64,000 nucleotides of DNA from Armatimonadetes bacterium Uphvl-Ar1. GTDB lineage: Bacteria > Armatimonadota > Fimbriimonadia > Fimbriimonadales > Fimbriimonadaceae. This document shows positions 16,109-25,509 of this stretch, piece by piece. The notes under the pieces are model-generated. The model made no database searches. It was not told the DNA's origin and saw only the letters and a program-made list of their open reading frames with translations. Both the position numbers and the translations under genes were made by a program. Each line of letters opens with the position of its first letter. Positions within the stretch are counted from its first letter, which is position 1. Location of the stretch: the NCBI GenBank assembly GCA_002162075.1, contig CP021423.1:2666001-2730000 (forward strand). The letters run 5' to 3'.

Positions 16109-16980
16109 GGTTGCACATAAGTTTTAGTCGGATGTTTCTTGTTGAAATCCAGCCACCAGTTGATTCCCATTTCCCCATCGTACGCTTTCACTCGGGGGAT
16201 TCGGAGTGGATTGAAACTTTTGCTCAGTGGCGAAGGTGCTGGTTCCGAACCAGCTAAGACGACGTTACTGTACCGATAATTCTTACCACCATAGTGAGCC
16301 GACTTGAGAAGATCACGATTCTTGGGCAAGACTCCATACGGCAATGCCAGGGAATCGGGAGTGAACCCGAGCTTTCTCACATATTCAAAGCTCTTGCCAA
16401 ACTCAACGGAGACTTCGGAATCAGTAATTTTATTAAGGGAGCGGTGGGTCATCGTATGAGAACCTATTTCTGATCCCCATTTTTTCAGCAGATTGAGCTT
16501 CTTTGCCGCATCTTTCTGTCGACCAAACGGACCGTTCGGTAGTACAAAAAATGTCCCCTTGACCGGAAAATCAGGGTGCTTTTTCTCAAAACTGCGCCAT
16601 ATTCCGACCATCGAATTCGGATCGGTTGTACCGTCGGATTTCAGCGAGAACTGGCTCGGATCAGAGTCATCAAAAGTCAAAACAACCGGCGATGATCCAC
16701 GCGGCAACTTCATTCTGTTCGAGCCATATTCGGCCAAGGTGACCGGGCGATAGCCCAGCCGATAGAGCCGCTCCAGATCAGCCTTGAAGTTCTTTCGGGA
16801 CCGTACCATGTACTTTTCTTCTGGCCCCGTCCGGTGGTACATCAAAACAAGCACAGTTCCCTGTCGATTTCCTTTCCGGTTGGTCACCCGCGCCGTTGGC
16901 GTAAATGCCGAAGGCTCTTGAATTTTGATTGAACCGGAACGATCTGTCAACACGAATGCTAAAAGGAGATTGAAGATCAC
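16105..16980 (-). CDS. Polysaccharide deacetylase (NodB-type), secreted
   Basis: A 291-residue CE4 esterase-like protein. It has an N-terminal hydrophobic leader ([13 protein letters not shown]), NodB motif 1 VVLTFDDSD, motif 2 [10 protein letters not shown] (metal His pair) and motif 3-like [12 protein letters not shown]4 enzymes remove N- or O-acetyl groups from peptidoglycan or surface glycans. Start and stop both overlap neighbours by 4 bp (ATGA), so it is co-translated with the nucleotidyltransferase fusion upstream and the HD protein downstream. The context supports a role in surface-polysaccharide maturation. Confidence 0.9.
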   Translation of the reverse strand: MIFNLLLAFVLTDRSGSIKIQEPSAFTPTARVTNRKGNRQGTVLVLMYHRTGPEEKYMVRSRKNFKADLERLYRLGYRPVTLAEYGSNRMKLPRGSSPVVLTFDDSDPSQFSLKSDGTTDPNSMVGIWRSFEKKHPDFPVKGTFFVLPNGPFGRQKDAAKKLNLLKKWGSEIGSHTMTHRSLNKITDSEVSVEFGKSFEYVRKLGFTPDSLALPYGVLPKNRDLLKSAHYGGKNYRYSNVVLAGSEPAPSPLSKSFNPLRIPRVKAYDGEMGINWWLDFNKKHPTKTYVQP

Positions 16981-19508
16981 GGACTAGATTTTTGAAACTC
17001 CCTCACTTTCTCGGAGTATTCACGAACGAGAGATTGGCTTTCAAGCAGAGAATGACTTTCAGCGTAGACATGGAATGAAGGTTCATACCCGTCTGGCAAA
17101 ATGAGCACCCAAGATTGTTCGTCATAAAAACGAATTCCCTCAATAAGCTCAACCTTTTGGTTGGGGGGATTAAGTTCTCCCAGTTGCCTCATGACACCAC
17201 CCTTCGCTTCCCATGGGCAGTCTACTGATTGAAAAGCGAGGTGGAAATCGGGGAGATCGGCGACCACTTCACTCAATTTTCTTTCTTCGAGTTGTAAGTA
17301 CTTAGAAAGCAGTACCGTACTGAGTAGACCATCAAATCCCGCATGAAAAGCAGGGAAAATAAACCCACCTTCGTCATTTCCCGCTAAGGATATGGAATCG
17401 CTCACGCTCGCGGCCATCAAGTCTCGAATTCCAGATTTACAGCGTACAACTTCGGCTCCTTGCCGCATTAGGAGTTCTTCCAATCGCTTCGGAGCTGTCA
17501 CACTCATCGCAATCTTTCCCACGTGACCAAATTCTGCCATCAGTTGCGACATTGCGGCAAAGAGGGTGTTCCCACTCAGGACAAGCCCTTGGTCATCAAC
17601 AACAATGACATTCTCACCCTCGTTTAGCATCAAAACCCCCAGTTCGCACTGTACGTTGGCCACAATTTGCTGCAAGTTCGCTAAGTGATCATTGATCTCT
17701 GACGGCTTCCGCGGGGCTGATCGAGCATCGTTATAGGCGTTCAAAGCTAGAGCATCAATTCCTGCCTTGCCGAGAATTCCTGGGAAAATCGGACTGACCG
17801 AACTATATCCATAATCCACCACGATTTTTGGTCTGCGCTCGCCGACGTTCTTTGGAAGCAGCTTGAGCAGACTTCTGGAGTATTGTTCAACTGGTTGGTC
17901 AGCATCCTCAATCATCCCCAGCCGATCCGGATCGGTACGGTGAAAATCTTCTCGGAAAAAAGTCGCTTCAATTTTGCGCTCTTTATTTCGGTCTAGATAA
18001 GCCCCCCGTTCATCTAAGCACTCGATCAAGCTCAAACGGTTATTTCCTGGTGATTTTCGGACGCTTATCCCCGCCACAGCTGATGACTGCCCCAAAGCAT
18101 GGCGGAACACGGGCATTGGCTGCCCATGCATGTCTGTCACCTGACAGCCTGTACTGAGAAGAGCCCCCATGAGGCTCCGCTTTAACATCCGACTGCTGCG
18201 CGCACTGTCCCGAACCACCAAAACCTCCTTGCCTTCTCCCAAAGTCGAACCAAAGGCAAGTCCAAGCCGCGTTGCAAAATCCGGCGTTAGCTCAATATTG
18301 CTCAGTCCCGCAACCCCAAGATCGCGGAAGAGAGCCCCCCGCCACCGATTACCAACGACAAGTGACATCGTCACCGTTGAACCTCGTTCGATCACCTTGT
18401 CAGGCCAGATCTTAACTTTTGACCGAATCGTACTTCCGACATCAATGAGGGTTCGGTCGCCGATGACAGATCCATCTTGAAGGCGGCTATCTCGCTTAAT
18501 CGTCACCCGAGAGCCCACAATTGCGCCGACGATTTCTGTATCAATTCCTGCGTAACTTCGATCCCACATGACACTTCGCCGGATAGACGCACGTTCTTCG
18601 ATCAAGCAGCTGTCACCAATAACTGCACCAGGGCCAATTTTTGCTCCGCGTTTAATCCGAACATTGCTTCCAATGCAAACAGGCTTTTTCAGGACCGCAG
18701 ATTCATCAATGATCGAATTTTCACCAATCCAAACCCCCGGCTCAATCATCTCACCCGGAACATCAAGCTTAGTTTTTCCGTTCAGAAAGTCATCCTGGGC
18801 TTCTCGGTACTGCTCCAAAGTTCCGACATCGCACCAATATCCATCCATAACGTAGCCAAACATCGGAGCATCTTTTGCCAATAACTGCGGAAACACATCC
18901 TGACTCCAATCCGCTTTTGTCCTGGATTCAATCAAATCAAAAACTTCAGGCTCTAAGATGTAGATGCCCGTATTCACCGTATCGCTGAACACCTCGCCCC
19001 AATCCGGCTTTTCCAAAAATCGATCAATCCTTCCGTCCGGCTTTGTCATCACGATGCCAAATTCACGGGGATTCGGCACTCTTGACAAAACTAATGTCGC
19101 GATACTTCCCTTTTCGCGGTGAAATCTAAGCGCATCCGTCAAATCACAATCAGTTAAGGCGTCGCCGCTAATGATGATAAATGTGGAATCACGCAACAAA
19201 ACTTCCGCTTGCTTCACACTTCCGGCAGTTCCTAGTGGAATATCCTCCAGTGAGTGGGTGATATTCACCCCAAGTTCGGAACCATCTCCAAAAGTTGTTT
19301 GGATCTCATCCGCCAAGTAGTGCAGGGTTGTGACAATATCGCTGACGCCGTGCTGTTTCAAAAGCTGAACAATATGCCACATGATTGGCCGGTTCGCAAT
19401 CGGAACTAGCGGCTTGGGTAGGTTCACGGTGATCGGTCGCAGTCGGCTCCCTTCTCCGCCAGCCATCACGACGGCTTTTATCTGATCACCTCCCCCATTT
19501 GTGCTCAT
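16977..19508 (-). CDS. NDP-sugar pyrophosphorylase fused to left-handed beta-helix and phosphomannomutase-like domain
   Basis: An 843-residue three-part protein. Residues 8-240 form a nucleotidyltransferase with [15 protein letters not shown] and [14 protein letters not shown], as in mannose-1-phosphate guanylyltransferases. Residues 260-400 are hexapeptide beta-helix repeats ([20 protein letters not shown]). Residues 410-843 resemble phosphomannomutase. Such fusions are known in cyanobacteria and Thermus/Deinococcus relatives. The mutase part looks inactive: the phosphoserine loop (usually TASHNP) reads [10 protein letters not shown], and the DGDGDR metal loop reads VIVVDDQG. Start ATG 19508 has AAGGA upstream; the frame is open to 19562. 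The stop overlaps the deacetylase start. Confidence 0.88.
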   Translation of the reverse strand: MSTNGGGDQIKAVVMAGGEGSRLRPITVNLPKPLVPIANRPIMWHIVQLLKQHGVSDIVTTLHYLADEIQTTFGDGSELGVNITHSLEDIPLGTAGSVKQAEVLLRDSTFIIISGDALTDCDLTDALRFHREKGSIATLVLSRVPNPREFGIVMTKPDGRIDRFLEKPDWGEVFSDTVNTGIYILEPEVFDLIESRTKADWSQDVFPQLLAKDAPMFGYVMDGYWCDVGTLEQYREAQDDFLNGKTKLDVPGEMIEPGVWIGENSIIDESAVLKKPVCIGSNVRIKRGAKIGPGAVIGDSCLIEERASIRRSVMWDRSYAGIDTEIVGAIVGSRVTIKRDSRLQDGSVIGDRTLIDVGSTIRSKVKIWPDKVIERGSTVTMSLVVGNRWRGALFRDLGVAGLSNIELTPDFATRLGLAFGSTLGEGKEVLVVRDSARSSRMLKRSLMGALLSTGCQVTDMHGQPMPVFRHALGQSSAVAGISVRKSPGNNRLSLIECLDERGAYLDRNKERKIEATFFREDFHRTDPDRLGMIEDADQPVEQYSRSLLKLLPKNVGERRPKIVVDYGYSSVSPIFPGILGKAGIDALALNAYNDARSAPRKPSEINDHLANLQQIVANVQCELGVLMLNEGENVIVVDDQGLVLSGNTLFAAMSQLMAEFGHVGKIAMSVTAPKRLEELLMRQGAEVVRCKSGIRDLMAASVSDSISLAGNDEGGFIFPAFHAGFDGLLSTVLLSKYLQLEERKLSEVVADLPDFHLAFQSVDCPWEAKGGVMRQLGELNPPNQKVELIEGIRFYDEQSWVLILPDGYEPSFHVYAESHSLLESQSLVREYSEKVREFQKSSP

Positions 19509-19565
19509 ATCACCATATCCTTGTAGATGGGACGTCGAACAGAATCGATTCGCGCCAGACATGGG

Positions 19566-20471
19566 CTAATCGGATCGTTGCTCTTCGTGAAGTTCAACTT
19601 CCGCCCGTTTTATATGCCGGAGATCAGAAAGAAGTGAATCAATTGACTCCCGCCCCAAACTAGTACGAAGCTCCGGAATATCCGTCTTTGCGATGCGCGT
19701 CGATTCTTCCACCTCGTCGGCAAGCGACTTGAGTTGCTCAGCCAAACCTCGCGCCTGGTCAAAAATCAAAGGTGTCTGAGAACTGGAAAATCGATATTCC
19801 TTGGGATGCGTTGCCGTGACTTTTGCCAAACCCCGCAGAGCGTCTTCAATCTCTAACCCAGCAAAATCATCAATTACAGACTGAAAATCGTCTTTGCGAT
19901 TTTTTAGCGGCTCCCCAATGCATTGGCGACAAAGAATGATCAACTCCGCCATCGCAAGATCGGCGGCCTGGCTGGCCCGCTCTCGCAAAGCTGTCCAATG
20001 TTCAGGAATCTCACTGGTATTCCACCGACCATCATCAAATGCGCGGTGAACGCGGCTCCAGTGGTAAGCGGAAGCTTCAATCAGTTGCATCGCAACCGGA
20101 TCCATGTGTTTAGGCAATTTCCGCTCCCGATCCAATTTGCGGAGCTCCATGATGACCCCATACGCTTCGTCGATCAAACGCTCTTCCGGGGTCGCCTTTT
20201 TAGCGGATTGGGTTCCAACTTTTGTACCGTAACTATAAAGCGCAATGAGCGCGGCGAAAAACGAAGCAAACGCAACAAATCCTGCCGGTGGCCCCATAAA
20301 TCGCGCCCCAATCATCCAGACGCCCATTGCAACTACGGGAGCCCCAACCCCCGACGCAAGACAACCCAGATTTTTCACCGCCGAAAGGCGATCCATGATG
20401 GGGTTACTATGGTTGTGGTCGATGTATCCCGCCGCATACGGGAAATCGCGTTTGAGTTTGCTGGACGCCAT
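19566..20471 (-). CDS. Membrane protein with C-terminal helical domain, unknown
   Basis: About 301 residues; not a family I recognise. After a short N-terminus come two adjacent hydrophobic segments (GCLASGVGAPVVAMGVWMIG; PPAGFVAFASFFAALIALYS). These are followed by about 210 residues of charged, mostly helical sequence (MELRKLDRERKLPKHMDP; ARGLAEQLKSLADEVEEST). Topology suggests two membrane helices with a cytoplasmic coiled-coil domain. The start is taken at ATG 20471; the frame is open to 20516. It lies between the LptC/A-like gene and the nucleotidyltransferase fusion and may assist envelope assembly, but that is only context. Confidence 0.7.
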   Translation of the reverse strand: MASSKLKRDFPYAAGYIDHNHSNPIMDRLSAVKNLGCLASGVGAPVVAMGVWMIGARFMGPPAGFVAFASFFAALIALYSYGTKVGTQSAKKATPEERLIDEAYGVIMELRKLDRERKLPKHMDPVAMQLIEASAYHWSRVHRAFDDGRWNTSEIPEHWTALRERASQAADLAMAELIILCRQCIGEPLKNRKDDFQSVIDDFAGLEIEDALRGLAKVTATHPKEYRFSSSQTPLIFDQARGLAEQLKSLADEVEESTRIAKTDIPELRTSLGRESIDSLLSDLRHIKRAEVELHEEQRSD

Positions 20472-20525
20472 AGAGTTGTGAACTAATCCTAACCTATCAC
20501 GTTTTGAGGCCAGCAAGGGTTCCGA

Positions 20526-21932
20526 CTACCGACGAATCGGGCCAGAAAGCCCCCCTCCGCCCGTCGAACCCGTTGTTCCTGTAGAACCGCCCCCACCCGT
20601 CCCTCCACCAGGACGCTCGGGCAACTCGTTTTCATCAATCATCACCGTCCCCTTCAGATTCTCCGCTTCCATGTCGTCTTCGCCTTTCTTGGTCGAGACC
20701 TGGAGGAAAGTAGCCGTCATATCATCTCCAATTGAATTTCTCAATCTCACCAATTGCCCGTTAGCTGACCGGAGCACCAAGACGTCCTTCTCTCCGTCGT
20801 ACTCCGCACGGTGGGCTGTGACTTCTCGCCATCTCATTCCTCCCAAGTCTTGCCGAGCAAAGGGCTGCAGGGTCAAAATTGCTTTTCTCTCACCTTTCCG
20901 GTACCAATATTCAACTTGCCCTGCCGTCATCACTATCGGGTACTGGCGAAGGTTTTCCGACGATCGCTCGGGATTATCGCTCGACCCACTGGGACGGGGT
21001 CTGGTCTGGGCAATTGATTCAGGAACCAAGGGCACAACTGGTGGAATTCCCGTCTCTTTGGGGGCGGAATCTTCCGGCTTGATCAACATATCGACAATGC
21101 GCCCTGTGAGGGTTGCTTTGCCGATCTTCCGCTCAATGACAGCTTTGTCGCATTTGATATTGGCATCGACTCCAAAGTAAGTGACATTGCCCTCGGCCGT
21201 TACAATATCATTCTTACGGTCATAGACCATTTTATCAGCGGTGACAATCGTGTCCTTATCTTCGCCCCGAGCATCGGTGTAAGTCATGATGTCGTTCTTG
21301 ATGCTAGAACGTTTCGCTTCAACTTTCCACGGCGTTCGTGCTTGGCCTTGGACGGCAACCGGCCCCACCCAAGTGATCAACCCTGTTTGGATCTCGTTAG
21401 TTTTGAGGAGGATCGTCACATCCTGACTGGTCAAATTGCCTCCTTCAAGTTTCCCCGTGACCGCTCCATTAACAGCAACAATCTGTCCAGCATGGTCATA
21501 AAGAAAGCCGGCTGACTTCAAGTCAATACGCTTGTTCTTGATCCGAACCCCGCTTTTTGCCAAAAGTGATTTGGAATAGGTGCCGTATTCGGCTTCACCC
21601 GCCTCAAATTGATACTCCCCATTTTCTCGATCATAGAATTTTCCACCTGTGATCTTCTTGAGTTCGATCGTGCTCCGATCAGAAAAAATGCGAGCATCCG
21701 CAACTAGGGCTTCGGTGACCAAGCGATCACCCAGGTACGACTTGATTTGAAAATCCTTAATCAATACGCCATCTTGTTCGGACAGACCAACCTCTTGATC
21801 ACGAAATCCCGCGAGTGCATCGCGCTCGATGACTCCTTCAACGAACTGCCATGCCCCAAACGTTGCCGCAAGGAATGCAATCCATCCGCCCCAGCTCAGG
21901 GCGTCTGCTTTAATTGAGCGTAATTTGAACAC
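20526..21932 (-). CDS. LptC/LptA-like (OstA-fold) envelope protein
   Basis: A 468-residue protein with one N-terminal membrane anchor (WGGWIAFLAATFGAWQFVEGV) and then repeated OstA/LptC-type beta-jellyroll strands. Examples are GVLIKDFQIKSYLGDRLVTE, ADARIFSDRSTIELKKITG, GVRIKNKRIDLKSAGFLYD and KMVYDRKNDIVTAEGNVTYF. LptC and LptA form the periplasmic bridge that carries lipopolysaccharide to the outer membrane. At 468 residues it is about twice the size of LptC, as if LptC and LptA units were joined. The C-terminus is a Gly/Thr-rich tail ending GLSGPIRR. It overlaps the upstream lipoprotein gene by 23 bp. Its presence supports a diderm envelope. Confidence 0.78.
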   Translation of the reverse strand: MFKLRSIKADALSWGGWIAFLAATFGAWQFVEGVIERDALAGFRDQEVGLSEQDGVLIKDFQIKSYLGDRLVTEALVADARIFSDRSTIELKKITGGKFYDRENGEYQFEAGEAEYGTYSKSLLAKSGVRIKNKRIDLKSAGFLYDHAGQIVAVNGAVTGKLEGGNLTSQDVTILLKTNEIQTGLITWVGPVAVQGQARTPWKVEAKRSSIKNDIMTYTDARGEDKDTIVTADKMVYDRKNDIVTAEGNVTYFGVDANIKCDKAVIERKIGKATLTGRIVDMLIKPEDSAPKETGIPPVVPLVPESIAQTRPRPSGSSDNPERSSENLRQYPIVMTAGQVEYWYRKGERKAILTLQPFARQDLGGMRWREVTAHRAEYDGEKDVLVLRSANGQLVRLRNSIGDDMTATFLQVSTKKGEDDMEAENLKGTVMIDENELPERPGGGTGGGGSTGTTGSTGGGGLSGPIRR

Positions 21933-22779
21933 TGGTCAATGAATTGACGTTTGGAACTACCAAGTTGGTTGTGCCACTTTGGGCACCAAGGGTAGCCGTG
22001 ACAGTGTAAGTGCCCGCCGGAACCCAAAATTTGAATGCTCCAAGCCCGTCCGCTGTTCCGGTTCTGATGATCGATGTTCCATCCATTACTCGAACTGTCG
22101 CCCCAGCCCCGCCATTGGTTATGGAACCACTCACATTCGTCGGGAGCGGTGGCGGAGTGGTACTCCCCGTTGGCACCATTGATATTGTGCCAACGTCAAC
22201 AATTCCGCTTGTCGGGCCAGAAGGTGGATTGAAGAAAGAAGTGAAGTAGCTTGCGCGCTCAACTGTTCCTTGGAGGCCAAGAAAAACACTCAACGTGCTT
22301 GACGAAAATGCAACTTGAGTCACCGAGAATCGACCATCCGCACCAGAAGTAGCAAATCTGCCGCCAATCCTCACCGTTCCACCCGCAACCGGAGCAGCAC
22401 TTGTTGAATCGAGCAATCGCCCGGAAACCGTAACTTCTTCCGCCCCAATATAAAGGTCACCCAGGTCAACGTCGGAGCTACTCGAAGGAATTGAGAATGT
22501 TCGCACAATAGGAGACCCACCCGTAGGTGTGTAAGTCACCGTCAACTGGCTGGAACCTGCCGGGACGGTCAAGCTGAAATATCCATCAATCTGGTCAGTC
22601 AAGGCTGAGACATCCCCGATCCGAACGGTTGCCGGAGGCGTGGGAGAAGAGCCCGTTTCAATCAAAACAACATTGCCCACAACGTCGATATTGCCCGCAG
22701 CAGTTCCACCACCACCTCCGCCACAGCCGAGTATGACGGCAATCGCCAAGACGACCAGTCCAATCAGCCAACGATTCAT
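21910..22779 (-). CDS. Lipoprotein with carboxypeptidase-regulatory-like repeats
   Basis: A 289-residue lipoprotein. The signal peptide ends in the lipobox VILGC, followed by a Gly run (GGGGGG), which favours an exposed anchor. Three beta-sandwich units of the CarboxypepD_reg/CnaB type are visible: VTVSGRLLDSTSAAPVAGG, TVRIGGRFATSGADGRFSV, and VSGSITNGGAGATVRVMDG with GLGAFKFWVPAGTYTVTATL. They are linked by Pro/Thr-rich segments. Start ATG 22779 overlaps the upstream stop (ATGA). Probably faces the periplasm or surface and binds or scaffolds; no enzyme motif is seen. Confidence 0.8.
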   Translation of the reverse strand: MNRWLIGLVVLAIAVILGCGGGGGGTAAGNIDVVGNVVLIETGSSPTPPATVRIGDVSALTDQIDGYFSLTVPAGSSQLTVTYTPTGGSPIVRTFSIPSSSSDVDLGDLYIGAEEVTVSGRLLDSTSAAPVAGGTVRIGGRFATSGADGRFSVTQVAFSSSTLSVFLGLQGTVERASYFTSFFNPPSGPTSGIVDVGTISMVPTGSTTPPPLPTNVSGSITNGGAGATVRVMDGTSIIRTGTADGLGAFKFWVPAGTYTVTATLGAQSGTTNLVVPNVNSLTSVQITLN

Positions 22780-25502
22780 CGATTCAACCAACTCATAGTC
22801 ATTTCCGTTGCCGGGGCCGTGAACCAGAACGTTCCGCCGGGTACCAAATTTGTTGCTCCACTCGACCAATTAATCGAGAAAGTCGTCGAGCCAACCAAAG
22901 CCGTGGAGCGAACCGAATACCGCTGGCCCGGAATCAATCCGACTAGTTTAACGGTGTAAGGCGTCATCCGCTGAAGGGGTCGAATATCTCGATAGAGAGG
23001 AGAACCGTTCATGATTGCTGATTGGAATCCTCCGGGACCTGACGGCAATGGTTCGTCCTGCGCATCCGCACCGACCGATGCACCTGAGTTCTGCCCAATT
23101 TCGATGACTGAATAGTGCCCACGATCCGATCCAAATTCTAATCGATTTCGCCACGGGGTGACGGCGGGGAACCAACGATTCCATGGGTTTCGAGTCGGTG
23201 CGACTGATTCCGTTCGGAACTGCCCACCCGCGATCCCTCGGCCCCTTGTACTTGAACCAAAAATCACGACTGCACCTTCATTGGAAAGTGCGCGCATGAA
23301 ATATGCCTGCCCAGGAACCAAAGATGTGACCGGGACAAGTGTTCCCAAATCGGGATTGACAGGATCAGGTGAAAACCCAAAGACAGTTGAACCCACTGTC
23401 ACATTGATGGACTGAGTCCAAGTCGAGATGGCTTGAGTGGTTGTTGTGACGAGCAAGTCGGTGGGTGAAACAGCGGTTGATCCGGGCACCGATATCAAAT
23501 TCCAACCCGGCAACAAACTGACCGCCATAGGCGTTGCTTCACTGGTTCGGCCTCGGATCGAAACCGAAGTGTTTGCACCTGGTCGCATGAAGTAGCCGAG
23601 ACCCTGCCTCGATTCGCCTTCATCCGGAAAGAGAATATATCGACCGTTAAATGGGTTCCATCTTGCAAAAAGAAGCGCCGATGGGGCGATTCCGGTCACC
23701 GTTGATGGATCGGTTCGGTAAGGCTCAATCGGAGTCGAAAAGCCTTGCATTCGTGCCAGCAAATTAGCCGAATAGGTTGAAAATGAACCTGCTGACCGTA
23801 AATCAACGGCGAGGTCACCACGTCCTTTGTTGATCAAGGTTGTTTGGAGAACTTGCTGATTCGTCGAGTTACGAACCTCTAACGTCACTTGCTGTTCGAG
23901 GGCAAAATTGGGGTTCGTGATCGTTCCGCCGAATGCCCGACCGATGACTGGGAACACAACCGAACCTCCGGAATAGGTCAGCCGTATTTGGAGACCCGAC
24001 GGATTGGCGTCAAAACCGACGAGTGTCCCATAAAAGTTGTTTGGACTGGGGTTTGCCCCGGTTGAGTACGCCCCCGCTGGCAAATAGAGCCGAACATTTT
24101 TCCCTTGGAAGGGCAGGTCAACCGCAACGCGGTAGATGGAATTATTGCCTTCATCCGCCAAGAAGTTCGGAACAACGGAGCCATAGCCACCGTTGAGCGG
24201 AATCACATCATCTTGAGCCGAAGTAAAGAAGCGAGAGAAGTCACTCCGCCAGTAGATCGGATAACTCGTTCCGTTCAGGAGCGTTTCATTCCCGAAGCTG
24301 TCTGTTCGGAAGGCGTTGAGAATAACTCCAAAAACGCCGAAGTCGCTTGAAGCGGGTGTTGCATCAAATGGAAATGCTTCGGGAACAATCTTCAGTCCCG
24401 CCCCTCGGCTGGGATCCAAAATGGATTGACGCTGCGCCCACTCGGCAAAAGAGAGCCCCTCAATTGTCGCATTTGAGCTACCGGCGAGAATGTCGAGTAT
24501 TCCTTGACCCAGGCTCAAGAGACCAGATTCTGTTTGATAAATCGCCGGATTCAATTGGTAGTATTGATTGAATAAAGGAATGAAACCGGGATACTGGGTG
24601 AGAACCTTAGCCCAGGCGGTACCCGCCATTTTGTATCGGAGCAGGTAGATACCTCCCGTACTTCCGCCCGCTGGGAGCGGAGCGGTCAGCAAATTGGGCG
24701 CGATGAAAGTCGGCGCACCCAAACCGGGATAGTTACTCCAGTCGTATCCGCGACTATTGTCATATAAACTGTCCAGAGTTTGTTCAACGGAGCTGGCTGT
24801 TGAATTTGGAATGGCTCCGGGAACTCGGGAGACCCTCATGGTTGCCGCTCGAACAAAACCTTCCGAATAGGCATCGAATGCATACTGACGGTCACCCATA
24901 TAAGCAAGAAGAAGAGTGTGGATGAAGTTGACGCCCGCGCTTGTCGCGCTCAGATAGACCGGGAACCTGATCTCCGGACCGTTCACGCCATTTGGAATGT
25001 AAAACCCACCGGAGACGGCTTGCCGGGCCGGAATGTCTGCATCGTAGTTCAGAACGCGAACCACACCTCCCATGTAAGGAGTCCCGAAGACTCCATTCAT
25101 CGCGGATTTTGCCGCAGAGAATGTATTTTCAAGCTGTGTGCGATAGTCGGCAGGAAAGGCGCGGGTACCACTAGATTCAAACTGGAGAGTGATATCGTTT
25201 GCCTCCGGACCTCGGGTTGCAGAGCGACTTCGAACCGGTAGCGCGCGCCCGTTCTGCATCAAAATAACCCGCGTGGGCATCGAAAACGTGACATTTGATT
25301 CTTCAAGATCAAGCCGTTGACGGCTCAATATTGCCATGCGATTGTTATAGTTACGAACCGCATTTTCTGCTAAAACCCCATATTCATCGGTACTGCGCGC
25401 TTGACTCACGTCAACAAACAGATCCGTAGCAAATGCGCTTGGGATCAATCCCCCAAGAAGAAGGGCGACCAAAGTCGCCCTCAATGTCTTTCCAATCATC
25501 AT
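22776..25502 (-). CDS. Large secreted protein, unknown function
   Basis: A 908-residue exported protein. The signal peptide starts MIGKTLRATLVALLLGGLIP. The first 350 residues include a region (NFIHTLLLAYMGDRQYAFDA, YSEGFVRAATMR) that faintly recalls gluzincin peptidase helices, but no HExxH is present. Later parts look like beta-sandwich modules, with PGWNLISVPG and the nearby GQAYFMRAL, motifs common in modular surface proteins. Start ATG 25502 or 25499 lies just after the upstream lipoprotein stop; the frame is open to 25631. The stop overlaps the next lipoprotein start. The two flanking lipoproteins and this gene form a three-gene unit that may act together at the cell surface (inference). 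Confidence 0.75.
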   Translation of the reverse strand: MMIGKTLRATLVALLLGGLIPSAFATDLFVDVSQARSTDEYGVLAENAVRNYNNRMAILSRQRLDLEESNVTFSMPTRVILMQNGRALPVRSRSATRGPEANDITLQFESSGTRAFPADYRTQLENTFSAAKSAMNGVFGTPYMGGVVRVLNYDADIPARQAVSGGFYIPNGVNGPEIRFPVYLSATSAGVNFIHTLLLAYMGDRQYAFDAYSEGFVRAATMRVSRVPGAIPNSTASSVEQTLDSLYDNSRGYDWSNYPGLGAPTFIAPNLLTAPLPAGGSTGGIYLLRYKMAGTAWAKVLTQYPGFIPLFNQYYQLNPAIYQTESGLLSLGQGILDILAGSSNATIEGLSFAEWAQRQSILDPSRGAGLKIVPEAFPFDATPASSDFGVFGVILNAFRTDSFGNETLLNGTSYPIYWRSDFSRFFTSAQDDVIPLNGGYGSVVPNFLADEGNNSIYRVAVDLPFQGKNVRLYLPAGAYSTGANPSPNNFYGTLVGFDANPSGLQIRLTYSGGSVVFPVIGRAFGGTITNPNFALEQQVTLEVRNSTNQQVLQTTLINKGRGDLAVDLRSAGSFSTYSANLLARMQGFSTPIEPYRTDPSTVTGIAPSALLFARWNPFNGRYILFPDEGESRQGLGYFMRPGANTSVSIRGRTSEATPMAVSLLPGWNLISVPGSTAVSPTDLLVTTTTQAISTWTQSINVTVGSTVFGFSPDPVNPDLGTLVPVTSLVPGQAYFMRALSNEGAVVIFGSSTRGRGIAGGQFRTESVAPTRNPWNRWFPAVTPWRNRLEFGSDRGHYSVIEIGQNSGASVGADAQDEPLPSGPGGFQSAIMNGSPLYRDIRPLQRMTPYTVKLVGLIPGQRYSVRSTALVGSTTFSINWSSGATNLVPGGTFWFTAPATEMTMSWLNR

Positions 25503-25509
25503 GAGTGCT

